Counted from the first letter of the stretch, positions 53,532 to 62,043 are shown. The stretch is DNA of 64,000 bases from an uncultured Bacteroides sp. (GCA_900553185.1 USCT01000004.1:87093-151092); one strand, 5' to 3'. Numbers and translations: made by a program. Notes: generated by a model from the letters alone, not told the origin.

Positions 53532-54008
53532 TCAAAGATATTCACTACCGAACGATAAGGGGAGCAAGTCTTTTGTTCCCCTTATTTCGTATATGTCCTG
53601 ACGGCTGTACAGCAGAATCCGGATCGGATGCCTGTAACGCTGTTCGGTTTCCAGCATAACCTGCCTGCAGGCACCGCAGGGAGGTATCGGAGATTCCAGA
53701 AATCCTTTCTCATTTCGTGCCGCAATAACCAACGTATCTACTGCCTCATCCGGATACCGGGAATTGGCATAAAACAACGTAGTACGTTCGGCACAAAGCC
53801 CCGAAGGATACGCCGCATTCTCCTGATTGGACCCGGTAACGATTACACCATTCTGCAGACGGACAGCCGCTCCCACCGAAAATTTGGAATAAGGAGCATA
53901 GCTGCGACGGGTTGCTTCGATAGCCGCATCTGTCAGTTCACGATCTGTTTCACTCAGCTCTTCGTACCGGTACACCCGAATACGGATATTCAGTTCTATT
54001 TCTTTCAT
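53532..54008 (-). CDS. cdd: Cytidine deaminase
   Basis: Zinc enzyme of 158 residues that turns cytidine or deoxycytidine into uridine or deoxyuridine for salvage. Zinc ligands are Cys72 in LCAERT (Glu74 is the proton shuttle) and Cys111/Cys114 in PPCGACRQ. The N-terminal YAPYSKFSVGAA block is conserved. Length fits the homotetrameric type. It is convergent with the ABC-F gene. Confidence 0.95.
   Translation of the reverse strand: MKEIELNIRIRVYRYEELSETDRELTDAAIEATRRSYAPYSKFSVGAAVRLQNGVIVTGSNQENAAYPSGLCAERTTLFYANSRYPDEAVDTLVIAARNEKGFLESPIPPCGACRQVMLETEQRYRHPIRILLYSRQDIYEIRGTKDLLPLSFGSEYL
53555..53589 (+). terminator. Hairpin inside the 3' end of cdd, possible ABC-F terminator
   Basis: ATAAGGGGA (53555-53563) pairs with TCCCCTTAT (53577-53585), then TTCGT. 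With only 12 bp between the convergent stops, the ABC-F transcript must end within cdd, and this is the best hairpin there. The T-tail is short. Confidence 0.45.
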
Positions 54009-54150
54009 AATAGGTCAAACAATTGGTGAATGAACAAATCTACAGAAAAAATCAGAAAATTCCTACTCCAGTTCCTGCGTACATACCGCTGTTTTTCCTG
54101 AAAAATCACATTTTTAAAATTCTTTCACCCTTTCCATCGGTGAATCTTTA

Positions 54151-54158
54151 TACCTTTG
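54151..54158 (+). promoter_or_regulatory. -7 box of the GH73-LysM gene
   Basis: TACCTTTG, 23 bp before the start codon; no clear TTTG at -33. Confidence 0.6.
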
Positions 54159-54181
54159 TAAACGATGTAATTACTTAAAGA

Positions 54182-55069
54182 ATGAAACGATATATCTTAT
54201 TAGGAATATTCTGCCTGCTTGGAAGCATACTTACGACTTCTGCCCAACGGCGTAACAAAGCTTACGAAGAATACATCCACAAATACCGCGAGCTGGCCGT
54301 CCATGAAATGAAACGCTACCGCATTCCGGCCAGTATCACGCTGGCCCAAGGTCTGCTGGAATCAGGAGCCGGAAAAAGTACACTGGCCCGAAAGTCGAAC
54401 AACCATTTCGGTATCAAATGCGGAAGAGACTGGGACGGAAGGAAAGCCTACCATACCGACGACGCTCCCAACGAATGTTTCCGCGCATACAAACACCCGA
54501 AAGACTCCTACGAAGACCATTCCAAGTTTCTACGAACCAAAACAAGATACGCTTTCCTGTTTGATTTAAAAGTAACAGACTACAAAGGATGGGCACGCGG
54601 ACTAAAAAAAGCAGGTTATGCTACCGACCCAAGATATGCCAACCGACTGATTGACATCATTGAACTGTATGACCTGCATGAATATGACCGGAAAGGAAAC
54701 GTAAACTGGGCCAAAGAATTTCCCAACCCCCACCAGCCTTATCTGGCAAACGACCTGCTGTACATCATAGCCCGCAAGGGAGATACATTCAAATCGATAG
54801 CCAAGGAGTTCGATCTCAGCAAGAAAAAAGTACGCACGTTCAACGAACTTCCCAAAGACTTTCAGTTCAGGGGAGGAGAAATTATCTACCTGGAAGAGAA
54901 ACACAAACATGCTACCAACGGTTTTATAAGCTGCAAGGTTTATCCGGGAGATTCCATGTATACCATTGCCCAACGTTACGGCGTACAACTGAAATACCTA
55001 TACCGTCTGAACGATATGAAACCGGAAGACGGAGTTCCTCCGGTAGGTTCCATCATCTGGTTGCAATAA
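54182..55069 (+). CDS. Exported glucosaminidase (GH73) with two LysM domains
   Basis: Peptidoglycan hydrolase of 295 residues; the signal peptide ends near TSAQ. The glucosaminidase domain (about 35-170) has the catalytic Glu60 in AQGLLESGAGKSTLA and NHFGIKC. Two LysM modules follow: LLYIIARKGDTFKSIAKEF (about 196-240) and CKVYPGDSMYTIAQRYGV (about 250-294), which bind glycan strands. It probably cuts between GlcNAc and MurNAc during wall growth or division. It is transcribed alone and convergent with rlmH. Confidence 0.93.
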   Translation: MKRYILLGIFCLLGSILTTSAQRRNKAYEEYIHKYRELAVHEMKRYRIPASITLAQGLLESGAGKSTLARKSNNHFGIKCGRDWDGRKAYHTDDAPNECFRAYKHPKDSYEDHSKFLRTKTRYAFLFDLKVTDYKGWARGLKKAGYATDPRYANRLIDIIELYDLHEYDRKGNVNWAKEFPNPHQPYLANDLLYIIARKGDTFKSIAKEFDLSKKKVRTFNELPKDFQFRGGEIIYLEEKHKHATNGFISCKVYPGDSMYTIAQRYGVQLKYLYRLNDMKPEDGVPPVGSIIWLQ

Positions 55070-55100
55070 AAGCCAGAAATAACCGGAACAACGGCTCTTG

Positions 55101-55574
55101 TCACTCGTGGTGATAAGGGCCGTTGTTCAATATGGTAAAGGCCCGATACAGCTGTTCTACAAAGATCAGACGTACCATCTGATGCGAGAAAGTCATCTTC
55201 GAAAGCGAGATCTTGTCTTGTGCCACGGCATATACTGCCGGAGAAAATCCGTAAGGACCTCCGATGATAAACACCAGTCTCTTGTTGACCGTATGCATCT
55301 TCCGCTCTATCCAGCCGGCAAATTCCATCGAACGGAATTCCTTTCCATGCTCGTCCAGCAATACCGGTACATCACCCGGCTGGAGCGCTTTCAAAATCAG
55401 CTCTCCTTCCTTCTCCTTCTGTTGTTCCATGCTGAGGCTTTTGGTATTTTTCAGTTCCGGTATGACTTCGAGATCGAAAGATGCGTAATGCTTGGTACGC
55501 TCCACATAATCGTTGATGGCCGTAACGTAATGTTTCTCAACGGTCCTGCCTACTACAAGTAATGTAAATTTCAT
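55101..55574 (-). CDS. rlmH: 23S rRNA (pseudouridine1915-N3)-methyltransferase RlmH
   Basis: SPOUT-class methyltransferase of 157 residues that modifies helix 69 of 23S rRNA on assembled ribosomes. The knot is seen in FIIGGPYGFSPAV and LSKMTFSHQMVRLIFVEQLYRA, and the C-terminal tail GPYHHE is the family signature. A -7 box TATCTTTG lies at 55619-55612 on the minus strand, overlapping the nadC promoter. Confidence 0.97.
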   Translation of the reverse strand: MKFTLLVVGRTVEKHYVTAINDYVERTKHYASFDLEVIPELKNTKSLSMEQQKEKEGELILKALQPGDVPVLLDEHGKEFRSMEFAGWIERKMHTVNKRLVFIIGGPYGFSPAVYAVAQDKISLSKMTFSHQMVRLIFVEQLYRAFTILNNGPYHHE

Positions 55575-55607
55575 GATTCTTTTTCGTTTGTTTTAACAAC
55601 GGTTCCT

Positions 55608-55638
55608 TTTGCAAAGATACGAATAATCCTTACCTTTG
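55608..55638 (+). promoter_or_regulatory. Promoter of nadC
   Basis: TTTG at 55608-55611, exactly 19 bp, then TACCTTTG at 55631-55638: a full consensus match, 45 bp before the start codon. Confidence 0.8.
55612..55619 (-). promoter_or_regulatory. -7 box of rlmH, overlapping the nadC promoter
   Basis: TATCTTTG on the minus strand, directly next to the -33 box of nadC, so one polymerase would exclude the other. A matching -33 box is not evident. Confidence 0.6.
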
Positions 55639-55683
55639 TTGCATATTCATGAATTGAATCAAACTAATTATAATACAGAAAAT

Positions 55684-56538
55684 ATGGACGAAAAAGTTGT
55701 TAAAGATTTAATCGATCGCCTGATTGACCTTTCATTTGCTGAAGACATAGGCGATGGAGACCATACTACCTTATCTTGCATTCCTGCCGATGCCATGGGA
55801 AAATCAAAACTGCTGATCAAGGAAGAAGGCATCCTGGCCGGTATCGAAGTAGCCAAAGAAGTATTCCGCCGATTCGATCCGGACATGAAGGTTACCGTTT
55901 ACATCAACGACGGAGCACAGGTAAAACCGGGTGACGTGCCAATGATTGTAGAAGGAAAAGTCCAGTCTCTGTTGCAGACCGAACGTCTGATGCTGAACAT
56001 CATGCAGCGCATGAGCGGTATTGCGACCATGACTCACCGATATGTAGAACGCCTGAAAGGTACGCACACCCGTGTATTGGATACCCGTAAGACAACTCCG
56101 GGCATGCGTGTACTGGAAAAAATGGCAGTCAAGATTGGAGGCGGAGTCAACCACCGTATCGGCCTGTTCGATATGATTCTGCTGAAAGACAATCATGTTG
56201 ATTTTGCCGGCGGTATCGACAAGGCCATCCTCCGCGCAAAGGAATACTGCAAGGAAAAAGGAAAAGACCTGAAAATTGAAATCGAAGTACGTAACTTCGA
56301 CGAACTGCAGCAAGTTCTTGATTTGGGAGGAGTAGACCGTATCATGCTCGATAATTTTACCCCTGAGAATACCCGCAAGGCCGTAGAAATGGTAGCCGGT
56401 CGTTACGAAATAGAATCTTCCGGAGGTATCACCTACGATACGCTGCGCGATTATGCTGAATGCGGTGTAGACTTCATTTCGGTAGGCGCATTGACTCACT
56501 CAGTCAAAGGCCTGGACATGAGCTTTAAAGCTTGTTGA
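55684..56538 (+). CDS. nadC: Nicotinate-nucleotide pyrophosphorylase (carboxylating)
   Basis: Quinolinate phosphoribosyltransferase of 284 residues, the step of de novo NAD synthesis that makes nicotinate mononucleotide. Visible are AEDIGDGDHTTLS, the substrate-binding RMSGIATMTHRYVE and LDTRKTTPGMRVLEK, KDNHVDFAGG, and the phosphate-binding IESSGGITYDTLRDYAECGVDFISVGALTHS. The start at 55684 follows the -7 box and leader; the ATG at 55636 lies within the promoter. nadA and nadB are not in the window. Confidence 0.96.
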   Translation: MDEKVVKDLIDRLIDLSFAEDIGDGDHTTLSCIPADAMGKSKLLIKEEGILAGIEVAKEVFRRFDPDMKVTVYINDGAQVKPGDVPMIVEGKVQSLLQTERLMLNIMQRMSGIATMTHRYVERLKGTHTRVLDTRKTTPGMRVLEKMAVKIGGGVNHRIGLFDMILLKDNHVDFAGGIDKAILRAKEYCKEKGKDLKIEIEVRNFDELQQVLDLGGVDRIMLDNFTPENTRKAVEMVAGRYEIESSGGITYDTLRDYAECGVDFISVGALTHSVKGLDMSFKAC

Positions 56539-56570
56539 TAAGCCATTGAACATCATTATTAATTCATACC

Positions 56571-56623
56571 AAAGCGCATGTATTTGCCGGATACTCATAT
56601 CCTCCGAATACCATGCGCTTTTT
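56571..56623 (+). terminator. Terminator after nadC
   Basis: Stem AAAGCGCATG (56571-56580) with CATGCGCTTT (56612-56621) and T's after it. The loop holds a second small stem (GGATA/TATCC). It ends only 25 bp before the next start codon, so it could also act on that gene. Confidence 0.75.
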
Positions 56624-56647
56624 CAAATCAACTAAAACGTAAAAGAT

Positions 56648-57259
56648 ATGTTGGTAAAAAACTTATGCAAAGTGGGATTCGTAGCATGTGTACTATGCGC
56701 CGGAACTACTTCTGCACAGGCACAGGACTGGAAGTCCATTCTTTCAGGAGTCGCAAACACCGTGGCAGAAAAGGTAACCGGAGTAAGTACATTCTCACTG
56801 GAAGGAACCTGGACGTATGTAGGCCCCGACTGTAAATTCGAAAGCGATAACGTACTGGCTAAAGTAGGCAGTGAAATAGCTGCTAAAAAAGTAGAGACAG
56901 AGATGAGTAACATCCTGTCGAAAATCGGATTCAAAGAAGGAGTTACCTATGTATTCAATGCCGACGGAACTTACGAGTCCACCGTCAACGGACGTACAAC
57001 TCAGGGAACCTATACTTACGATTCAAGCACCAATGAACTGGCCTTGAAAACCAAATTAGGCTATACATTCAATGCAACGGTATCCAAATCTATTGAAAAC
57101 TCCAACAACATCAGCCTGCTGTTTAATGCCGACAAACTGATGTCACTGGCACAGACTGTTTCCAGCGCATTGAAAAGTTCGGCAACCAATACCCTATCCA
57201 CCCTTTTGGGACAGTACGACGGTATGAAAATCGGATTCGAGCTGCAAAAAAAGAACTGA
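56648..57259 (+). CDS. DUF4923-like exported lipocalin-like protein
   Basis: Exported protein of 203 residues; the signal peptide ends near AQAQ. It resembles the Bacteroidales DUF4923 family, recognised by DWKSILSGVANTVAEKVTG, LEGTWTYVGPDCKFESDNVLAKVG and the beta-rich YVFNADGTYESTVNGRTTQGTY. The fold suggests a lipocalin-like barrel, but ligand and function are unknown. The leader between the nadC terminator and the start is only 25 bp, so its promoter may overlap the hairpin, or it may be read through from nadC. Confidence 0.8.
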   Translation: MLVKNLCKVGFVACVLCAGTTSAQAQDWKSILSGVANTVAEKVTGVSTFSLEGTWTYVGPDCKFESDNVLAKVGSEIAAKKVETEMSNILSKIGFKEGVTYVFNADGTYESTVNGRTTQGTYTYDSSTNELALKTKLGYTFNATVSKSIENSNNISLLFNADKLMSLAQTVSSALKSSATNTLSTLLGQYDGMKIGFELQKKN

Positions 57260-57279
57260 CAACGGCACATTGAACTAAA

Positions 57280-57314
57280 AAAGCGGAACCTCCCTTTCGG
57301 AAAGGCTCCGCTTT
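57280..57314. terminator. Bidirectional terminator
   Basis: AAAGCGGA (57280-57287) pairs with TCCGCTTT (57307-57314), with CCT/AGG inside. It serves the DUF4923-like gene and the convergent clpB. Confidence 0.78.
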
Positions 57315-57336
57315 CTATTTTGAGTCTGTCATGTGT

Positions 57337-59925
57337 TTAGTTTCTGAATGCCAAAGCACCGTTGTGACATTCTACAATGATAGGTTTGCTCCGGTCTACT
57401 TCCTGTGCCAGCAACTTCTTTGACAAGTCGTTCAGCAAATAGCGCTGGATAGCACGTTTTACCGGACGGGCACCGAATTCGGGATCATAACCCGCATTGG
57501 CCAAGAAGTCAACAGCCTCGTCCGTCATCTGCAACGTAACTCCGTTATCCTTCAACATCTTCTGGATACCGTTAATCTGCAAGCGGACAATCTGTTCAAT
57601 CTGCGGCTTGTTCAACGGCTGGAACATGATGGTCTCATCGATACGGTTCAGGAATTCCGGACGGATGGTCTTCTTCAGCATGTTCATCACTTCCTTCTTG
57701 GTTTCTTCTACAATCTGGTCGTGGTTCTGGTCATTGATCTTTTCAAACTGACTCTGGATGTAGGCACTACCCAAATTGGAAGTCATGATGATGATGGTGT
57801 TCTTGAAGTTCACCGTACGTCCTTTGTTATCGGTCAGACGTCCGTCATCCAATACCTGAAGCAAGATATTGAATACATCCGGATGCGCCTTTTCGATTTC
57901 ATCGAACAATACTACGGAATATGGTTTCCGTCGTACGGCTTCGGTCAGCTGACCACCTTCATCGTAACCTACGTATCCCGGAGGCGCACCGATCAGACGT
58001 GACACGGTATGCTTTTCCTGATACTCACTCATATCGATACGCGTCATCAGCGATTCATCATCGAACAGGTATTCTGCCAGTGCCTTGGCCAGCTCGGTCT
58101 TACCGACACCCGTCGTACCCAGGAAGATGAATGAACCAATCGGACGTTTCGGATCCTGCAGACCGGCACGGCTACGACGAACGGCGTCGGCTACGGCTTC
58201 GATGGCCTCATCCTGTCCGATGACCCGCTTGTGAAGTTCATCCTCCAGGTGAAGCAGTTTCTCTCTCTCGCTCTGCAGCATCTTGCTGACCGGTATTCCC
58301 GTCCAACGTGATACGACATCCGCAATATCTTCGGCCGTTACTTCTTCCTTGATCAAGGCATTGTCACCCTGCTTCTTCTTCAAGTCCTCTTGAATGGATT
58401 TGATTTCATTCTCCAGTGCCTGAAGTTTACCGTAACGGATTTCAGCCACCTTTCCATAATCGCCTTCACGTTCTGCCTTGTCGGCCTCGAACTTCAACTG
58501 TTCGATTTCCTTCTTGTTCTGCTGAATCTTGTTCACCAGTTCCTTCTCACTCTGCCATTTGGCCTTGTAAGAGGTTTCCTGTTCCTTCAGTTCCGCAATT
58601 TCCTTATTCAGTTGAGCCAGCTTGACTTCATCTTTTTCACGCTTGATGGCCTCACGTTCGATTTCCAACTGCTTCAACCGACGTTCGATTTCATCCAATT
58701 CCTCCGGCAGTGAATCACGTTCCATACGCAACTTGGCAGCGGCCTCATCCATCAGGTCGATGGCCTTATCCGGCAAGAAACGTTCGGTAATATACCGGTT
58801 ACTCAACTCTACCGCTGCAATGATGGCCTCATCCTTGATTCGTACCTGATGATGGTTTTCGTACCGTTCCTTCAGTCCACGCAAGATAGAGATTGAGCTG
58901 GCAATATCCGGTTCGTCTACCATAACGGTCTGGAACCGGCGTTCCAATGCCTTATCCTTCTCAAAGTATTTCTGATACTCATCAAGGGTTGTAGCACCGA
59001 TACTTCTCAGTTCACCACGAGCCAGGGCCGGTTTCAGAATATTGGCGGCATCCATGGCGCCTTCACCTTTACCTGCACCTACCAGGGTATGGATTTCATC
59101 GATGAACAGGATGATGTTTCCGTCAGATTTCGTTACTTCATTAATAACCGACTTCAGACGTTCCTCGAATTCACCTTTGTATTTGGCTCCGGCTACGAGG
59201 GCACCCATATCCAGTGAATAAAGCTGCTTGTTCTTCAGGTTTTCCGGAACATCGCCCCTCAGAATACGTTGTGCCAGTCCTTCCACGATGGCTGTCTTAC
59301 CGGTACCCGGTTCACCGATCAGGATCGGATTGTTCTTCGTACGACGGCTCAGAATCTGCAATACCCGACGGATTTCCTCATCACGTCCGATTACCGGATC
59401 AAGCTTTCCGCTTCGTGCAGCTTCTATCAGGTTGATGGCATATTTATTCAGTGACTGATACGTATCTTCACTTGACTGCGAAGTGACTTTCTGTCCCTGA
59501 CGCAGTTCCTGAATGGCAGCCCGCAATTCCTTTTCGGTCAATCCGGCATCCTTCAGCATGGTAGATACGGTACTTTTCACATTCAGCAATGCCAGCAGCA
59601 AAGCCTCCAGCGAAACGTATTCGTCGCCCAGTTCCTTCGAATAATCAACAGCTTTCTGCAACACCTCGTTGGCATCACGGCTTAAGTACGGCTCACCGCC
59701 TGATACCTTTGGCAGCGAAGCGATCTGCTTGTCCAGGACCGTTGCGATCTGTTGTCCGTTAATGCCAAGTTTCTGGAAAATGAAGTTAGTCACATTTTCA
59801 CCGACCTTCAGCACACCCGCCAGCAGATGTTCCGGTTCGATGGCCTGCTGTCCCTGGCGTTGTACCAGATTGACTGCTTCCTGAACCGCTTCCTGCGATT
59901 TGATTGTAAAGTTGTTAAAGTTCAT
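57337..59925 (-). CDS. clpB: Protein disaggregase ClpB
   Basis: Hsp100 AAA+ chaperone of 862 residues that rescues aggregated proteins with DnaK. In order: Clp N domain (1-145), first ATPase with GEPGTGKT and FIDEIHTLVGAG, the long coiled-coil middle domain (about 405-520, rich in Glu, Lys and Leu, the mark of ClpB against ClpA/C), second ATPase with GTTGVGKT and LFDEIEKAH, and the C-terminal domain. The start has an unusually good Shine-Dalgarno for this phylum. No CIRCE or sigma-32 box was recognised upstream. Confidence 0.98.
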   Translation of the reverse strand: MNFNNFTIKSQEAVQEAVNLVQRQGQQAIEPEHLLAGVLKVGENVTNFIFQKLGINGQQIATVLDKQIASLPKVSGGEPYLSRDANEVLQKAVDYSKELGDEYVSLEALLLALLNVKSTVSTMLKDAGLTEKELRAAIQELRQGQKVTSQSSEDTYQSLNKYAINLIEAARSGKLDPVIGRDEEIRRVLQILSRRTKNNPILIGEPGTGKTAIVEGLAQRILRGDVPENLKNKQLYSLDMGALVAGAKYKGEFEERLKSVINEVTKSDGNIILFIDEIHTLVGAGKGEGAMDAANILKPALARGELRSIGATTLDEYQKYFEKDKALERRFQTVMVDEPDIASSISILRGLKERYENHHQVRIKDEAIIAAVELSNRYITERFLPDKAIDLMDEAAAKLRMERDSLPEELDEIERRLKQLEIEREAIKREKDEVKLAQLNKEIAELKEQETSYKAKWQSEKELVNKIQQNKKEIEQLKFEADKAEREGDYGKVAEIRYGKLQALENEIKSIQEDLKKKQGDNALIKEEVTAEDIADVVSRWTGIPVSKMLQSEREKLLHLEDELHKRVIGQDEAIEAVADAVRRSRAGLQDPKRPIGSFIFLGTTGVGKTELAKALAEYLFDDESLMTRIDMSEYQEKHTVSRLIGAPPGYVGYDEGGQLTEAVRRKPYSVVLFDEIEKAHPDVFNILLQVLDDGRLTDNKGRTVNFKNTIIIMTSNLGSAYIQSQFEKINDQNHDQIVEETKKEVMNMLKKTIRPEFLNRIDETIMFQPLNKPQIEQIVRLQINGIQKMLKDNGVTLQMTDEAVDFLANAGYDPEFGARPVKRAIQRYLLNDLSKKLLAQEVDRSKPIIVECHNGALAFRN

Positions 59926-59930
59926 ATAAT

Positions 59931-59940
59931 GTCTCCTTTC
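59931..59940 (-). promoter_or_regulatory. Strong Shine-Dalgarno of clpB
   Basis: GAAAGGAGAC on the minus strand, 5 bp before the ATG. Most genes in this window lack such a site, so it fixes the start and suggests a high translation rate. Confidence 0.75.
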
Positions 59941-60166
59941 TTATTTTCTGTTCTTACTAATGAACCTGCTTCCGCCCCCGGATCATTTTCCGGTTTCGGA
60001 AATCAAATTCGATAAAGTATTATCAAATAGTTTGCCATTCCGTAAACATCGCCGCATATCTGTCTAAATGTCAGTCAATTACCATTTTTACATGAAAAAT
60101 TGTCCGGATAAAGAACAATATGTCAGCTTCCGGAAAATCTTTTTTGTTTCTGTATTTTCCTCTTTT

Positions 60167-60210
60167 ATTTTGGGGGGATAACTTAAGTTATTATCTTTAT
60201 ACCCCAAAAT
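60167..60210. promoter_or_regulatory. Nested inverted repeats, possible LysR site
   Basis: An outer perfect repeat ATTTTGGGG (60167-60175) / CCCCAAAAT (60202-60210) encloses a 14-bp palindrome ATAACTTAAGTTAT (60178-60191), which fits the T-N11-A pattern of LysR boxes. It lies directly upstream of the two-gene unit that ends in a LysR gene. TATCTTTA at 60192-60199 could be a weak -7 box. Confidence 0.6.
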
Positions 60211-60219
60211 CAAGAATAT

Positions 60220-60801
60220 ATGGAAAAGAAAATACCTTTTGCTCCTTATGTAATGCTGGTCGATTCTTCTTATCTGGACAGAGTAGGCAGCGATCTGGCC
60301 GCTCATTTTGCCCCCATTGTAAAACGTCAGCTTCCTAAAGCCGACCTGGCCGCACTCTTGGAATACCTGGCGCTGGACGCAGGCATGCAACCGGGAAAGA
60401 ACGAAATACAAGTGATATTCATTTATGAAGCCAAAGAAGAAATCATGAAGTTCTGTACGCCTTCAAACCTGGAAAAAGAACTTCATAACGTAGCATTCCA
60501 AAGCCAGCTGGGCGAATTCTCTCTATATGCTTTCCAACCGTCGGGAATGGCCAGCCGGGAAGACCTGTTCCGTGAATCGCTGATGCTGATGACCGAGTCC
60601 AGCGAAATACAGAAAGCCATCCTTGTACCGGACGAAGACGTGTATGGAAATTCACTGGACAAGCTGATTGGCTCGATGAAACACCCGTCCGAAGTAACGG
60701 TCTTTGGCATGAATCCTCCGGCACAAGAAGCCGCTTACCGTTTCGAACTGCTGGGATTCTCCATCCTGCAATCGCTGGGTATCCGTTCCGAGGAGCTTTA
60801 A
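60220..60801 (+). CDS. Conserved hypothetical protein upstream of LysR
   Basis: Soluble protein of 193 residues, no signal peptide or membrane segment. I do not recognise the family with certainty. It has a mixed alpha/beta look, with QVIFIYEAKEEIMKFCTPS, a central EFSLYAFQPSGMASREDLF and a C-terminal PPAQEAAYRFELLGFSILQSLG. It is 28 bp upstream of the LysR gene, so the two are likely co-transcribed and functionally linked. Confidence 0.75.
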   Translation: MEKKIPFAPYVMLVDSSYLDRVGSDLAAHFAPIVKRQLPKADLAALLEYLALDAGMQPGKNEIQVIFIYEAKEEIMKFCTPSNLEKELHNVAFQSQLGEFSLYAFQPSGMASREDLFRESLMLMTESSEIQKAILVPDEDVYGNSLDKLIGSMKHPSEVTVFGMNPPAQEAAYRFELLGFSILQSLGIRSEEL

Positions 60802-60829
60802 CAGTTTGTTTATCTAATACTTCATAACC

Positions 60830-61717
60830 GTGTCTGATTTCCGTCTGAAAGCCTTTTACAGCGTAGCCAAGAACCTGAGCTTTACGAAAGCCTCCCAGGA
60901 ACTCTTTGTAAGCCAGCCCGCCATCACCAAGCACATCCGCGAGCTGGAAAGCCTGTATCAGGTACGTCTGTTCAACCGGATGGGCAGTAAGATTTCGCTG
61001 ACAGAAGCCGGAACAGTCCTGCTGGAACACTGCGAACGGATTCTGGCCGAATATCGCCGGCTGGAATACGACATGCATCTATTAAATAAGGAGTACGTAG
61101 GCGAACTCCGCCTGGGAGCCAGTACGACGATTGCCCAATACGTACTTCCTCCCGTTCTGGCCCGTTTTACCGAGAAATACCCGAAAATAACGGTTTCACT
61201 GATCGATACCAATTCCCGGAACATCGAAACCGCCCTCCAGCAGCACACCATCGATTTAGGCATGGTAGAAGGAGTATTCCGGCTGCCGAGCCTGAAGTAC
61301 GAACCGTTTCTCTGCGACGAGCTGGTTCCGGTAGTAGCCACTGACTGTCCCATCGGACAATCGGGCGAGATTTCGCTGGAAGAATTCAAACAGGTACCGC
61401 TGGTACTCCGTGAACGTGGTTCCGGCACCCTGGACGCCATCGAACTGGCTCTGGCCGAACAGCACCTGAAGCTTTCGTCACTGAACGTACGGATGTATCT
61501 GGGCAGCACGGAAAGCATCAAGTCTTTTTTACGTTACAGCCACAGCATGGGCATTGTATCCATAACCGCTCTTGCGAAAGAACTGAAAGAAGGAAGTTTC
61601 CGGATTGTAGACATTGCCGGCCTTCAGTTCAAGCGACACTTCTGTTTTGTTTCGGCCCAAGGTCAGGAAGCGGAAACCGTTGTACACTTCATGCGCTTTC
61701 TTCAGCAACAGTTATAA
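60830..61717 (+). CDS. LysR-family transcriptional regulator
   Basis: Regulator of 295 residues starting at GTG (60830). The N-terminal winged helix-turn-helix (LKAFYSVAKNLSFTKASQELFVSQPAITKHIRELE, described here by its ends 6-40) is followed by a periplasmic-binding-like effector domain (about 90-290), with ELRLGASTTIAQYVLPPVL. It resembles CysB/CbbR-like activators; the effector is unknown. It is second in a two-gene unit, and the palindrome upstream of the first gene is a candidate site of autoregulation. Confidence 0.92.
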   Translation: MSDFRLKAFYSVAKNLSFTKASQELFVSQPAITKHIRELESLYQVRLFNRMGSKISLTEAGTVLLEHCERILAEYRRLEYDMHLLNKEYVGELRLGASTTIAQYVLPPVLARFTEKYPKITVSLIDTNSRNIETALQQHTIDLGMVEGVFRLPSLKYEPFLCDELVPVVATDCPIGQSGEISLEEFKQVPLVLRERGSGTLDAIELALAEQHLKLSSLNVRMYLGSTESIKSFLRYSHSMGIVSITALAKELKEGSFRIVDIAGLQFKRHFCFVSAQGQEAETVVHFMRFLQQQL

Positions 61718-61766
61718 TGTCTCGCATTTCTTTTTGACAGCCCCCAAAAACAATCCATCTGAAAAA

Positions 61767-61870
61767 CAAACGTTCGTTTGATTTAAAATACGAGCATGTT
61801 TAAACTCATTCGTCCGGACGTTTTAAATGGAACACGAGCATGTTTTGCTGCAAACGTCCAAACGTTTTTC
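61767..61870. repeat. Intergenic palindromic/direct repeat cluster
   Basis: CAAACGTTCGTTTG (61767-61780), ACGAGCATGTTT at 61790-61801 and again at 61834-61845 (44-bp period), the perfect 10-bp palindrome CGTCCGGACG (61811-61820), and AAACGTCCAAACGTTTTTCC near the end. It shares words with the cluster at 32541-32627. There is no open frame. Confidence 0.55.
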
Positions 61871-61919
61871 CACTCCTTTCATTTTCCTGCAATTTTTCTG
61901 CATTTTTTTCATTCGAATG

Positions 61920-61950
61920 CTTGCCAAATCAAATTCTTGTTATACCTTTG
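61920..61950 (+). promoter_or_regulatory. Promoter of tRNA-Ala
   Basis: CTTG (61920-61923), 19-bp spacer, TACCTTTG (61943-61950), the same boxes and spacing as the tRNA-Glu promoter. Confidence 0.8.
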
Positions 61951-61969
61951 CACTTGTAAACATCACAAC

Positions 61970-62043
61970 GGGGTATTAGCTCATCTGGCTAGAGCGCGAC
62001 ACTGGCAGTGTCGAGGTGAGCGGTTCGAGTCCGCTATGCTCCA
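61970..62043 (+). tRNA. tRNA-Ala (GGC)
   Basis: 74-nt cloverleaf without encoded CCA. The acceptor GGGGTAT/ATGCTCC contains the G3-U70 pair that marks alanine tRNAs. The anticodon arm is CGACA-CTGGCAG-TGTCG (anticodon GGC) and the T arm is AGCGG-TTCGAGT-CCGCT. It reads GCC and GCU. Confidence 0.96.
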
